Shown: one piece after another, positions 19,741 through 27,982 of the stretch
Numbering within the stretch: position 1 is the first letter of the stretch
Layout: the number at the start of each line of letters is the position of its first letter
NCBI GenBank assembly: GCA_029056055.1
Contig: JAIDCC010000014.1
Coordinates: 1-64,000, forward strand
DNA: 64,000 nucleotides
Source: Duncaniella sp.
GTDB lineage: Bacteria; Bacteroidota; Bacteroidia; Bacteroidales; Muribaculaceae
Reading direction: 5' to 3'
Program-made: the position numbers and the translations under genes
Notes under the pieces: generated by a model
What the model saw: the letters and a program-made list of their open reading frames with translations, nothing else
Told to the model about the DNA's origin: nothing
Database searches by the model: none

Positions 19741-20726
19741 CAATACTCTCCGATTTCCTCCGGGCTTTAGAGGTGCCCTATACCGAGCGCTATGCCGACG
19801 AACAATTCGAGGGGATGACGTTCAAGTCGCTCTTCGGATTGTCGAAGGAATTGCAAAAGTATGGCGTCGAAACGGAGGCACTTCGGTTGGCCGACAAGGA
19901 GGCGGATTTGGCTCTTCTGTCGCCTCCGTATCTCGCCCACATGCGCGATTGTTTCGCCGTTGTCGAGGAAGTGACACCCTCCGAGGTGGTCTTTACCGGC
20001 TACGACGGAGCACGCTCGAGCATGGAGCGCGGAAAATTTGTGGAAGCGTGGGACGGCGTGGTCCTGTTGGGTTTTCCGAAAGCTGAGGCTGCCGAGCCCG
20101 ACTACGCCGTGCATCGTCTGGCAGATTTCGCGCGAGCCGTGCGACCGTGGGTGTTGGGAGGTGCGCTGTTGTTTCTCTTCGCATTCTTCTATATAACCAA
20201 CGGCTTGTGGAGCAACCTCTGGCTGAACGCGTTGATTCTGATAACCCTCGCAGGCATCTACGTGACATTTCAGCTCGAGCTTAAGACGATAGGAATTCAC
20301 ACGGCGGCGGCCGATTCGATATGTGGAGTCATCGACCGAGGAGGTTGCAACTCAATTCTCGAGACATCAGCCTCCAAATTTCTCGGCGTTTTCAGCTGGA
20401 GTGAGATTGGACTGACATACTTCACGGTCAGCCTGGCCGCGATGGTGATATTTCCTCAGACGTTAGGATGGCTCGCACTCATCAACGCGCTCTGTTGCCC
20501 CTACTCGTTCTGGAGTGTGTGGTATCAGAAATTTCGCGCCCACAAATGGTGTACGCTTTGTCTGATAACGCAGGCATGCCTCTGGTTGTCGCAGGGATGC
20601 TACATCCTCATGGGCGCATGGCACGCGACATTTCCCATCGGTTGGGGTGCGTCTGTCCTGGTAGCGGTCTACGCCGCGGTGTTCATGACTCTGAATATGT
20701 TGAATCCTTATCTCACACGCAAATGA
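19737..20726 (+). CDS. VKOR-family membrane oxidoreductase with degenerate C39-peptidase-like N-terminus
   Basis: A 329-aa protein. Residues 1 to about 115 read like a peptidase C39 domain that has lost its active site. The N-terminal Cys box is missing, the usual HFVVL histidine position reads C72-FAVV, and the tail FVEAWDGVVLLGF is kept. Residues 135-325 are a VKOR four-helix domain with the loop cysteine pair C196/C204 and the active-site C272-TL-C275. VKOR forms disulfides using quinones. The thioredoxin gene overlaps upstream, and a 41-aa peptide gene overlaps the stop codon by 4 nt. A degenerate C39 domain could recognise a leader peptide without cutting it; that is inference. Confidence 0.8.
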   Translation: MTILSDFLRALEVPYTERYADEQFEGMTFKSLFGLSKELQKYGVETEALRLADKEADLALLSPPYLAHMRDCFAVVEEVTPSEVVFTGYDGARSSMERGKFVEAWDGVVLLGFPKAEAAEPDYAVHRLADFARAVRPWVLGGALLFLFAFFYITNGLWSNLWLNALILITLAGIYVTFQLELKTIGIHTAAADSICGVIDRGGCNSILETSASKFLGVFSWSEIGLTYFTVSLAAMVIFPQTLGWLALINALCCPYSFWSVWYQKFRAHKWCTLCLITQACLWLSQGCYILMGAWHATFPIGWGASVLVAVYAAVFMTLNMLNPYLTRK

Positions 20727-20848
20727 AAAAGATACCTCGTCCGGACATAAAGGATGCCACACCTCTCACACCTCTTGAAATGAACAATCTCCATTTCAAG
20801 ACCCCATCCACCCACAGTCCGGTAAAGACCGAAAAAGAGTTGAAATGA
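20723..20848 (+). CDS. 41-aa leader-like peptide, possible peptide substrate
   Basis: An ORF of 42 codons that overlaps the VKOR stop as ATGA and ends 8 nt before a strong terminator, so it is part of the same transcript. The sequence has no Cys. It is rich in Lys, Pro and Thr. The middle LTPLEMNNLHF has the LSxxEMxxL rhythm of double-glycine leaders cut or bound by C39 domains, with HF where GG would be. The tail is THSPVKTEKELK. I do not recognise a named family. It may be a precursor or signal peptide, or a small accessory protein. Confidence 0.55.
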   Translation: MKKIPRPDIKDATPLTPLEMNNLHFKTPSTHSPVKTEKELK

Positions 20849-20856
20849 TAGATTTG

Positions 20857-20897
20857 AGCGGACAATGCTTTACCGGCATTGCCCGCTTAGCTTTTTT
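20857..20897 (+). terminator. terminator of the thioredoxin/VKOR/peptide operon
   Basis: AGCGGACAATGC (20857-20868) pairs with GCATTGCCCGCT (20876-20887), with one mismatch. A T6 tract ends at 20897. Confidence 0.85.
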
Positions 20898-20931
20898 CAG
20901 AAAAAAGCTGGGGAGTGTCGTAAGAAATCGC

Positions 20932-20939
20932 TATCTTTG
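20932..20939 (+). promoter_or_regulatory. promoter of the esterase gene, -7 element
   Basis: TATCTTTG, 27 nt before ATG 20967. The -33 box is not obvious. Confidence 0.6.
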
Positions 20940-20966
20940 CCATTACAACTAAAAAGATTATCGAAG

Positions 20967-22541
20967 ATGGCAAATTTGAATAGAATACGGAGACAACGTT
21001 CATGCTTGGCGGGGTTAGGTTTACTGACCGCGGCGCTCGCGTTTGGTGCCAATCCGCGCGTGGAAACTCTATCAGGCACGGTTGAAGGTGTAAGCCTCGA
21101 AGGGGTGGACGCCTTCAAGGGTATTCCGTTCGCAGCTCCGCCCGTGGGCGAATTGCGTTGGAAAGCTCCGCAACCCGTTGAAAAATGGGACACTGTCAGG
21201 GCGGCTCACGAGTATGGACCGAGCCCGATGCAATATGACGTCTACGGCGACATAGAATTCGGGCCGGCGGGTGTGAGCGAAGACTGTCTGTATCTGAACG
21301 TATGGGTGCCGTCGGAAAAGAAGACGGCCGACCTCCCCGTGCTCATCTACTTCAACGGAGGCGGTTTGATTTGCGGCAATGGAGCCGAGCCGCGTTATGC
21401 CGGCGAATCGCTGGCGCGCAAAGGTATAATCGTGGTGACCGCCAATTATCGCGAAGGAATTTTCGGGTTTTATTCTCATCCGCAGTTGTCATCAGAGACG
21501 ACTTATGGCGGTTCGGGAAATTACGGACTGCTCGACATGGTGGCCGCTATCGAATGGGTGAAAAACAATATCGCGCAATTCGGAGGCGACCCCGACCGAA
21601 TCACCATAGCAGGCGAGTCAGCAGGGTCAATTTCGGTGAGCGCTCTGACAATGTCGCCCCTCAGCCGCGGATTAATAGCGGGAGCAATAGGGTCGAGCGG
21701 CTCGACATTGTTTTCCGGCGGTATCATGGATTTGGCTACGGCAGAAAAGGAGGGCGAGGAGAAGATGCGACAGATGGGATGCGAAAGCCTCGACCAGATG
21801 CGAGCCATGGATGCAGACGAGCTTCTCGAAAAATCGCAGAGTTTCGGACTCATGCCGTTTGTTGTCGACGGGTTTTTCATGGCCGAGCAACCGCTTGAAA
21901 TTATGAAAGCGGGCGCACAGGCAGATGTGCCGATGCTGATAGGCTGGAATTCGCTTGAAGCGGGTCCCTCTTTTCTGTTGAGAACGGAGGAGCCTACGCT
22001 TGAGAATCTGAAAAAGGTGCTTGGCGATACGTTCGGAGATGAAACCGACGAGGTGCTCAGACTTTACGGGATAACTACAGACGCAGACGTGACCGGGCCC
22101 GGTGCGACGCAATTAGCTTCCGACCTTTTCATCGGATACATCACATGGAAATGGACCGACCTTCAGGGAAACACTGCGAAGAGTCCGGTCTATCGCTACC
22201 GCTACACCCATCCGCGCCCTTGGAAGAAGGGCGACGAACACCGGCGGGTTGCCGAAGGGGCGGTTCATGCGGCTGACATCGAATATGCCATGGGCAATCT
22301 CGACACCAATACCGTCTACGACTGGCAACCGGATGATTACAAAGTGTCAGAGGTTTTTCAGGACATCTATTTGAATTTCGTGAAAACCGGAAATCCTAAT
22401 CCGTCGGACGCTCAAAGCTGGACACCGATAAACGGGAAGGATGTACCTCCGGTGATGCAGATAAGCGGGCAGCCCGAAGTGACTTCCGACAGCCTGCTTC
22501 AGACCCGCTACAAGTTTATCGACAAGGCGATGAAGAAATAA
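20967..22541 (+). CDS. type B carboxylesterase, exported
   Basis: A 524-aa alpha/beta hydrolase. The signal peptide-like N-terminus ends near ALAFGA. Family signatures are FKGIPFAAPPVGELRW, EDCLYLNVW and the nucleophile elbow GESAGS with S218. The catalytic glutamate is probably in NSLEAGPSF and the histidine in GAVHAADIEYAMG. It hydrolyses carboxylic esters, probably in the periplasm. The gene is convergent with the GH51 arabinofuranosidase; esterase next to arabinofuranosidase suggests action on decorated plant arabinans or xylans, which is inference. Confidence 0.88.
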   Translation: MANLNRIRRQRSCLAGLGLLTAALAFGANPRVETLSGTVEGVSLEGVDAFKGIPFAAPPVGELRWKAPQPVEKWDTVRAAHEYGPSPMQYDVYGDIEFGPAGVSEDCLYLNVWVPSEKKTADLPVLIYFNGGGLICGNGAEPRYAGESLARKGIIVVTANYREGIFGFYSHPQLSSETTYGGSGNYGLLDMVAAIEWVKNNIAQFGGDPDRITIAGESAGSISVSALTMSPLSRGLIAGAIGSSGSTLFSGGIMDLATAEKEGEEKMRQMGCESLDQMRAMDADELLEKSQSFGLMPFVVDGFFMAEQPLEIMKAGAQADVPMLIGWNSLEAGPSFLLRTEEPTLENLKKVLGDTFGDETDEVLRLYGITTDADVTGPGATQLASDLFIGYITWKWTDLQGNTAKSPVYRYRYTHPRPWKKGDEHRRVAEGAVHAADIEYAMGNLDTNTVYDWQPDDYKVSEVFQDIYLNFVKTGNPNPSDAQSWTPINGKDVPPVMQISGQPEVTSDSLLQTRYKFIDKAMKK

Positions 22542-22563
22542 TCTTAACGCGGAAGAAGAAAAA

Positions 22564-22600
22564 AGCGGCTCTCCGATTGATGCGCCATCGGAGAGCCGCT
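22564..22600. terminator. bidirectional terminator hairpin
   Basis: A perfect 14-bp stem AGCGGCTCTCCGAT/ATCGGAGAGCCGCT with a 9-nt loop, between the convergent esterase and GH51 genes. Confidence 0.85.
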
Positions 22601-22618
22601 AAACTTTTGCGTGGCCGC

Positions 22619-25057
22619 TTACTTGGAAGCGGGGATGCGGAGCACGGTGAATGAGTAGGGAGGGAGTGTGGCGTGAGGGAGGGTCACATTGATTTCCTCA
22701 GGCGTGACTGTGCTTTGAGTAGGTGTTCCGGAGATGCGGAGAGCCTTTGCCGAAGCGACCGGAGCCGAAAGTAACGCGCTGAGGTCGACATCGACGTTGG
22801 CTTCTACCGGCAGAAGGTTGGCGAGTTTGACGATGAGGTCGCCATTATCGGCATCGGTGACGACGGAAACCCCGATGCGGGCGGTCACGTCGCTATTGCC
22901 CTGAGCATCAACCTTGATGTCGGAAGGATGGTAGAGAGAGCCGGAGTTGTTGCCGAAAAGGCGTTGCACTTCGTAGTCGGGAGTAAGACGAATCGAATCG
23001 TTGTCGAAGTAAATCATGTCAGGACGCCACTGCGTGTGTCCGCGGCGAGCCAGAAGAGGAGCGTAAGAACTCATCTCGACAACGTCGGCGTTGCGCTCGA
23101 CAGCGGTGAGATAGAGAGCGCCCGAGAGCGCCGTCTCCAGATTGTTGGGACGGCCGTCGAGGTGTGAAGCCCACTCGCCGAGATAGACTTTCGGCCCCTG
23201 GCGGTCGTAAGAGTCATAGAAATTCTGATTGTTGATGAGCCAACCGGGCGAAACGTAATAATGCTCGTCGACAAGGTCGACTCCTTCGCGGCGGGCAATC
23301 TCCCACCCGGCGTCGTAGTCGGAACCCTCGTAGAAAGGTCCTGCCGTGCCTACCACCTTAATCTCGGGATAGCGGGCCCGAACGGCATCGTAAATCATCT
23401 TGAAGCGCACTTCGAACACTTCCGTAATCTGGTCCTCGTTGCCTATGCCGATGTATTTCAGATTGAATGGCGCGGGGTGTCCTGCCTCGGCACGCTTGGC
23501 CGCCCAGGGGCTCGTGGAGGGGTCGCCGTTGGCATATTCGATGAGGTCGAGCACGTCCTGAACGTAGCTGTCCATCCGGTCGAAGGGAATACCGCACTGT
23601 TGCCCGTAGGTGGTGAGGGCGTCGTGGGAGTGAGCTGCGGGGCGTCCTGAGTTCTGACAGCACACGCCGGCTGCCACAACCGGCAGCGGCTCCATGCCGA
23701 GGTCTTCGCAAAAGAGGAAATATTCGTGATAGCCGAGGCCGCGGGTCTGGTGATAGCGCCAGATGTTGCGCAGCGGGCGGCGCGCTTCGAGCGGGCCGAT
23801 AGAACCTTTCCAGTCGTAGATGTTGTCGGTGCCGTTGCCATGAGCCACACAGCCTCCGGGGAAACGCATGAAGCGCGGATGAAGGTCGGCGAGAGTCTGA
23901 GCAAGGTCTTTGCGGAGACCGTTCTTGCGGCCTTTGAATGTGGCGCGAGGGAAGAGCGAGATGATGTCGACATCGGCGCGGGTGTCTGCCGCAAACGATA
24001 TTGACAGACGAGCGTCGCGAGCGGATTGCCGGGGCTTGAGCGAAGCGGTGACTTCGGTCCAATCGCCTTCTTTCGAGGGCGAAAGAGTCAGCGGTGCCGA
24101 GGCTATTACGTTCCCGGCAGAGTCAATGAGTTCGACGCGGGCTTTTGATTTTCGTGCGGTGCGTATGCGCGCCGAGAAATCGTAGGTTTCACCTTTTGCG
24201 AGGGTGAAGCCGTCCCAACCCTCGTTGATGAGACGGGCGTCGCCTGAGATTTTCAGATAGTGCGGATTGTTGGCGTGAATGGGCGAGACCGAATCTACGG
24301 TCACGGCTCCTTCGATGGTCCAGGCGGTCGTCGGCCCCCAGCCGGGTTGGTCGGTAGCGAGATATTCGAAATCGCGATTTTGCACCAATTCGCCGTAGAG
24401 ACCTCCGTCGGCACCATAATTGATGTCTTCAAAGAAAATGCCGATGAGTTTGTCGGAAATGGGGTAGGAGGGAGCGGAGCCGGCTTTGACAGTGACGTTG
24501 ACCGGCGCGAGATTTGCAAACCGTGTCGGGTCGTCGGCCATCACCTGAGCCGCCAGCGCGGCGCGATGCTGACGCTTTTCGATTTCAGCGTTGAGGCGCG
24601 CGGGGAGGGCGTCGTCGATTTCCATGCGCCAGCCCTGCATCATTTTTCCGTCAATCATCACGGAGTCGGACGTGACGGGGCGGAGGGGGCGCAGGTCGCG
24701 CGGCAGGTCTGACGGACTGGCGAAGTAGCGCTGGGGAGTCCAGCGCAGCAGGTCGGGAGACGTGGCGAGAGCCGTGACTTCACCGGCAGGGTCGGCGGTC
24801 CATACGGCCGTCCAGAGCGAGTCGGCGGCATTGAGCATGAGTTTGGGGGCGAACATCTTTTTGTGGCTGCCCCAAGGCCCGAAGTCACTGCTGACGAAAG
24901 TATGGTCGAACGGGGTCCAGGGAGATTCCGGGGTGTCGCGCCACGCGAGTTTCAGACCCGATTTGCCGTCGGGCGACGAGAAGCAGAAGAGCTCGGCTGC
25001 ACCGAGCGACTGCATTCCCAATACGGAGGCGAGCAATAGATTTATGGCTGTTTTCAT
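22619..25057 (-). CDS. GH51-family alpha-L-arabinofuranosidase, exported
   Basis: An 812-aa protein with a signal peptide ending near SLGAAE. Residues 20 to about 190 resemble part of a five-bladed propeller (SSDFGPWGSHKKMFAP, SPDLLRWTPQRYF) as in GH43. A carbohydrate-binding jelly roll follows at about 240-380, then the GH51 barrel. The acid/base is E541 in GIGNEDQ and the nucleophile E628 in YLGEWA. It removes terminal arabinofuranose from arabinan or arabinoxylan in the periplasm. The propeller part is too short to be a complete GH43 domain. Confidence 0.9.
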   Translation of the reverse strand: MKTAINLLLASVLGMQSLGAAELFCFSSPDGKSGLKLAWRDTPESPWTPFDHTFVSSDFGPWGSHKKMFAPKLMLNAADSLWTAVWTADPAGEVTALATSPDLLRWTPQRYFASPSDLPRDLRPLRPVTSDSVMIDGKMMQGWRMEIDDALPARLNAEIEKRQHRAALAAQVMADDPTRFANLAPVNVTVKAGSAPSYPISDKLIGIFFEDINYGADGGLYGELVQNRDFEYLATDQPGWGPTTAWTIEGAVTVDSVSPIHANNPHYLKISGDARLINEGWDGFTLAKGETYDFSARIRTARKSKARVELIDSAGNVIASAPLTLSPSKEGDWTEVTASLKPRQSARDARLSISFAADTRADVDIISLFPRATFKGRKNGLRKDLAQTLADLHPRFMRFPGGCVAHGNGTDNIYDWKGSIGPLEARRPLRNIWRYHQTRGLGYHEYFLFCEDLGMEPLPVVAAGVCCQNSGRPAAHSHDALTTYGQQCGIPFDRMDSYVQDVLDLIEYANGDPSTSPWAAKRAEAGHPAPFNLKYIGIGNEDQITEVFEVRFKMIYDAVRARYPEIKVVGTAGPFYEGSDYDAGWEIARREGVDLVDEHYYVSPGWLINNQNFYDSYDRQGPKVYLGEWASHLDGRPNNLETALSGALYLTAVERNADVVEMSSYAPLLARRGHTQWRPDMIYFDNDSIRLTPDYEVQRLFGNNSGSLYHPSDIKVDAQGNSDVTARIGVSVVTDADNGDLIVKLANLLPVEANVDVDLSALLSAPVASAKALRISGTPTQSTVTPEEINVTLPHATLPPYSFTVLRIPASK

Positions 25058-25083
25058 GGTGTAAGAATACGTGAGATTCTCTA

Positions 25084-25091
25084 CAAAGTTA
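25084..25091 (-). promoter_or_regulatory. GH51 promoter, -7 element
   Basis: TAACTTTG on the minus strand, 26 nt upstream of the ATG at 25057. Confidence 0.6.
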
Positions 25092-25136
25092 GCGAAAAAT
25101 GGTCAGGTATGCAAACGAAAAAATTTGCTTTCAAAA

Positions 25137-25175
25137 AATCCGGCCGACAAGCTCGACGGGCCTGTCGACCGGATT
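25137..25175 (-). terminator. terminator of the B12-dependent ribonucleotide reductase gene
   Basis: A 13-bp stem with one mismatch (25137-25149 with 25163-25175). On the minus strand it is followed by a T6 tract. Confidence 0.85.
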
Positions 25176-25202
25176 GTAGGTCATTTGTAGGGACGGTGAG
25201 TA

Positions 25203-27770
25203 TCAACCGCAGCGCGAAGTGCCGCAGGAGGTACAGATAAGACACCCTTCCTGATAGACGAGGGTCTCCTGACCGCAGTTGGGGCAACGCTGACCGGCAG
25301 CTTCTGTGCCTGAGGGGAGGTATTTCTTGAGCGCGCGCTGCACACCCATTTTCCACGTGTTGATGCTCTGCGAATCGAGCTCGAGGCCATTGACGAGCTT
25401 AATCACCTGATCGATAGGCATACCGTAGCGGAGCACGCCCGAGATGAGTTTGGCATAGTTCCAATACTCGGGATTGAATTTGTCGGAAAGGCCTTCGATG
25501 GTGGTCTTGTAGCCACGCTTGTTGATGAAGCGGAAATCGTAGCGCTTGTTGCCTTTTTCGTCGACTGCCTTAATAATCTGGCCTTTGGTGACAGATTTCG
25601 GACAGAAGATGCCATCTTCATCGTCGGCAAGACCGGTGAAGATTTCGTAGGGACGACCGTCTTTGAGGCCGACGAAAGCAATCCACTTCTCCTTATTGTT
25701 CTGGAAGCGCACCACGTCGGCATCGAGTTCGTCGGGGCGGACGAGTTTCACGGGCGTGGCGGGGCCGGCGGCAGCCTCGGCTACCTTCGCAGCCACTTCG
25801 GCCGAAGTTTTCTTTTTCTTGTTGTCGGTGGCAATCAGGACACCCGAACGCGAGCCGTCGCGATAGATGGTGCAACCCTTGCAGCCCTCTTTCCAAGCCT
25901 GAAGGTAGAGCTGACCCACGACGTCGACGGTCACATCGGAGGGGAGGTTGATGGTGACGGAAATCGAGTGGTCGACCCACTTCTGGACCGCACCCTGCAT
26001 CTTTACCTTTTCGAGCCAGTCGATGTCGTTGGCAGTGGCTTTGTAATAGGGAGAGCGTGCCACGAGGTCGTCGATTTCGGCCTGAGTGTAATTGTCGTGA
26101 CGTGGAATGCCGTTGACCTCCATCCAAGTGATAAACTTGGGATGATAGACGATGTATTCTTCGAAAGCGTCGCCCGACTCATCGACGTAATCCACACGCA
26201 CGTCGGCATCGTTGGCGTTGACCTTACGGCGACGCTTGTAGACGGGCATGAACACCGGCTCGATACCCGAAGAGGTCTGGGTCATCAGCGATGTGGTGCC
26301 GGTCGGTGCGATGGTGAGGCAGGCAATGTTGCGGCGTCCCTGCTTCTCCATCTTCTCCACGAGCGCCGGGTCGGCCTCGGCGAGACGGTTGCGGTAGGGA
26401 TTGTTGCGTTCGCGCTCGGCATCATAGACAGAGAAAGCACCGCGCTCGGCAGCCATTTCAACCGATGAGGCATAGGCAGCGAGAGCAAGCGCGCGATGCA
26501 CGCTCACCGACATGGCCGTCGCTTCCGGCGTGCCGTAGCGCAGACCGAGAGCCGCTATCATATCGCCCTCGGCGGTAGTACCAAGACCCGTGCGTCGGCC
26601 CTGAATGGTTTTGTCGCGAATCTTTTCCCAGAGATGAAGCTCTGTGGCCTTCACTTCGTCACATTCGGGGTCGGCTTTGATTTTGGCGATAATCGCCTCG
26701 ATTTTTTCCATTTCGAGGTCGATGATGTCGTCCATGAGTCGCTGGGCCTTCATGACATGCTCGCGGAGCAAATCGAAATCAAATTCAGCCTCGGGGGTGA
26801 AAGGATTTTTGACGTAGCTGTAGAGATTGATGGCGGCGAGACGGCACGAATCGTAGGGGCAGAGTGGAATTTCGCCGCAGGGATTGGTCGAGACCGTCTG
26901 AAAGCCGAGGTCGGCGTAGCAGTCGGGGAGCGACTCACGCAGGATGGTATCCCAGAAGAGCACACCCGGCTCGGCAGCTTTCCATGCGTTGTTGACGATT
27001 TTCCCCCAAAGGGCGCGGGCATCAATCTGTTTAGACACCTGCGGGTTGGTGGAATCGATGGGGAACTGAGTGGTGTAGGGTTCGCCCGACTCTACGCATT
27101 TCATGAACTCGTCGTCGATTTTCACCGAGACGTTAGCTCCGGTGATTTTCCCCGCTTCGAGTTTGGCATCTATGAAAGCCTCCGAATCAGGGTGTTTGAT
27201 GGCAACCGACAGCATCAGCGCGCCGCGGCGACCATCTTGTGCCACCTCGCGGGTAGAGTTGGAGTAACGCTCCATGAAGGGAACGAGGCCGGTAGAAGTG
27301 AGTGCGGAATTCTTGACGGCAGTGCCTTTCGGGCGAAGGTCGCTCATGTCGTGGCCGACACCTCCGCGGCGCTTCATGAGCTGCACCTGCTCCTCGTCAA
27401 TTTTGGCTATCGCACCATAAGAGTCGGGATGTCCGTCGAGACCGATAACAAAGCAATTGCTGAGCGACCCTATCTGGTAATTGTTGCCGATGCCGGCCAT
27501 AGGGCTTCCCTGAGGCACAACATATTTGAAGTGCGACAAAAGCGAGAAGATTTCCTCTTCGGAGAGCGGATTGGGGTAGCGGGCTTCAACACGCGCCAGT
27601 TCGGAAGCGATGCGATGGTGCATATCGTCGGGGGTCAGCTCGAAGATGTTGCCGTCGGAATCCTTCAAAGCATATTTGCTCACCCACACTTTAGCCGCGA
27701 GCTCGTCGCCGCCGAAGTAGTCGCGTGAGGCCTTAAACGCCTGGTCGAAGCTATAAACAGGATGTGTCAT
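25203..27770 (-). CDS. nrdJ: class II adenosylcobalamin-dependent ribonucleotide reductase
   Basis: An 855-aa enzyme that reduces ribonucleotides to deoxyribonucleotides with B12 as radical source. Signatures are SLSNCFVIG (first active-site Cys), NPCGEIPL (radical Cys region), APTGTTSLM and the C-terminal CPNCGQETL...CTSCG cysteine cluster typical of the long form. ATG 27770 was taken; the TTG two codons upstream is an alternative. It lies downstream of a BtuB-like receptor on the same strand, but a separate promoter (27809-27816) is present. The need for cobalamin makes the neighbour meaningful. Confidence 0.93.
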   Translation of the reverse strand: MTHPVYSFDQAFKASRDYFGGDELAAKVWVSKYALKDSDGNIFELTPDDMHHRIASELARVEARYPNPLSEEEIFSLLSHFKYVVPQGSPMAGIGNNYQIGSLSNCFVIGLDGHPDSYGAIAKIDEEQVQLMKRRGGVGHDMSDLRPKGTAVKNSALTSTGLVPFMERYSNSTREVAQDGRRGALMLSVAIKHPDSEAFIDAKLEAGKITGANVSVKIDDEFMKCVESGEPYTTQFPIDSTNPQVSKQIDARALWGKIVNNAWKAAEPGVLFWDTILRESLPDCYADLGFQTVSTNPCGEIPLCPYDSCRLAAINLYSYVKNPFTPEAEFDFDLLREHVMKAQRLMDDIIDLEMEKIEAIIAKIKADPECDEVKATELHLWEKIRDKTIQGRRTGLGTTAEGDMIAALGLRYGTPEATAMSVSVHRALALAAYASSVEMAAERGAFSVYDAERERNNPYRNRLAEADPALVEKMEKQGRRNIACLTIAPTGTTSLMTQTSSGIEPVFMPVYKRRRKVNANDADVRVDYVDESGDAFEEYIVYHPKFITWMEVNGIPRHDNYTQAEIDDLVARSPYYKATANDIDWLEKVKMQGAVQKWVDHSISVTINLPSDVTVDVVGQLYLQAWKEGCKGCTIYRDGSRSGVLIATDNKKKKTSAEVAAKVAEAAAGPATPVKLVRPDELDADVVRFQNNKEKWIAFVGLKDGRPYEIFTGLADDEDGIFCPKSVTKGQIIKAVDEKGNKRYDFRFINKRGYKTTIEGLSDKFNPEYWNYAKLISGVLRYGMPIDQVIKLVNGLELDSQSINTWKMGVQRALKKYLPSGTEAAGQRCPNCGQETLVYQEGCLICTSCGTSRCG

Positions 27771-27808
27771 GGTCAAGGGGGGAGTGTTGTTGAAAGCGAA
27801 ATCGGGTG

Positions 27809-27816
27809 CAAAGTTA
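27809..27816 (-). promoter_or_regulatory. nrdJ promoter, -7 element
   Basis: TAACTTTG on the minus strand, 38 nt before the nrdJ ATG. The rest of 27817-27982, about 170 nt between the receptor gene and this box, shows no gene. Confidence 0.6.
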
Positions 27817-27982
27817 GGGAAATTTTCTGCAACTTCCTAAAGTTTTCGCAATCATTTTTTCAAGCTTTTGGGGCTGCGTCATTGCGCCGGACTGCAAGCC
27901 ACCATGCAACGCAAACCGGCATGGCATAGGCGGAGGAAATGAGCCACGGCATCCTGATGTGCGTGCACGTCGGATGGAGAAA

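Noticed and set aside
26496-27728. 410-codon plus-strand frame opposite nrdJ
   Set aside because: No domain or signal; the minus strand encodes an intact class II ribonucleotide reductase.
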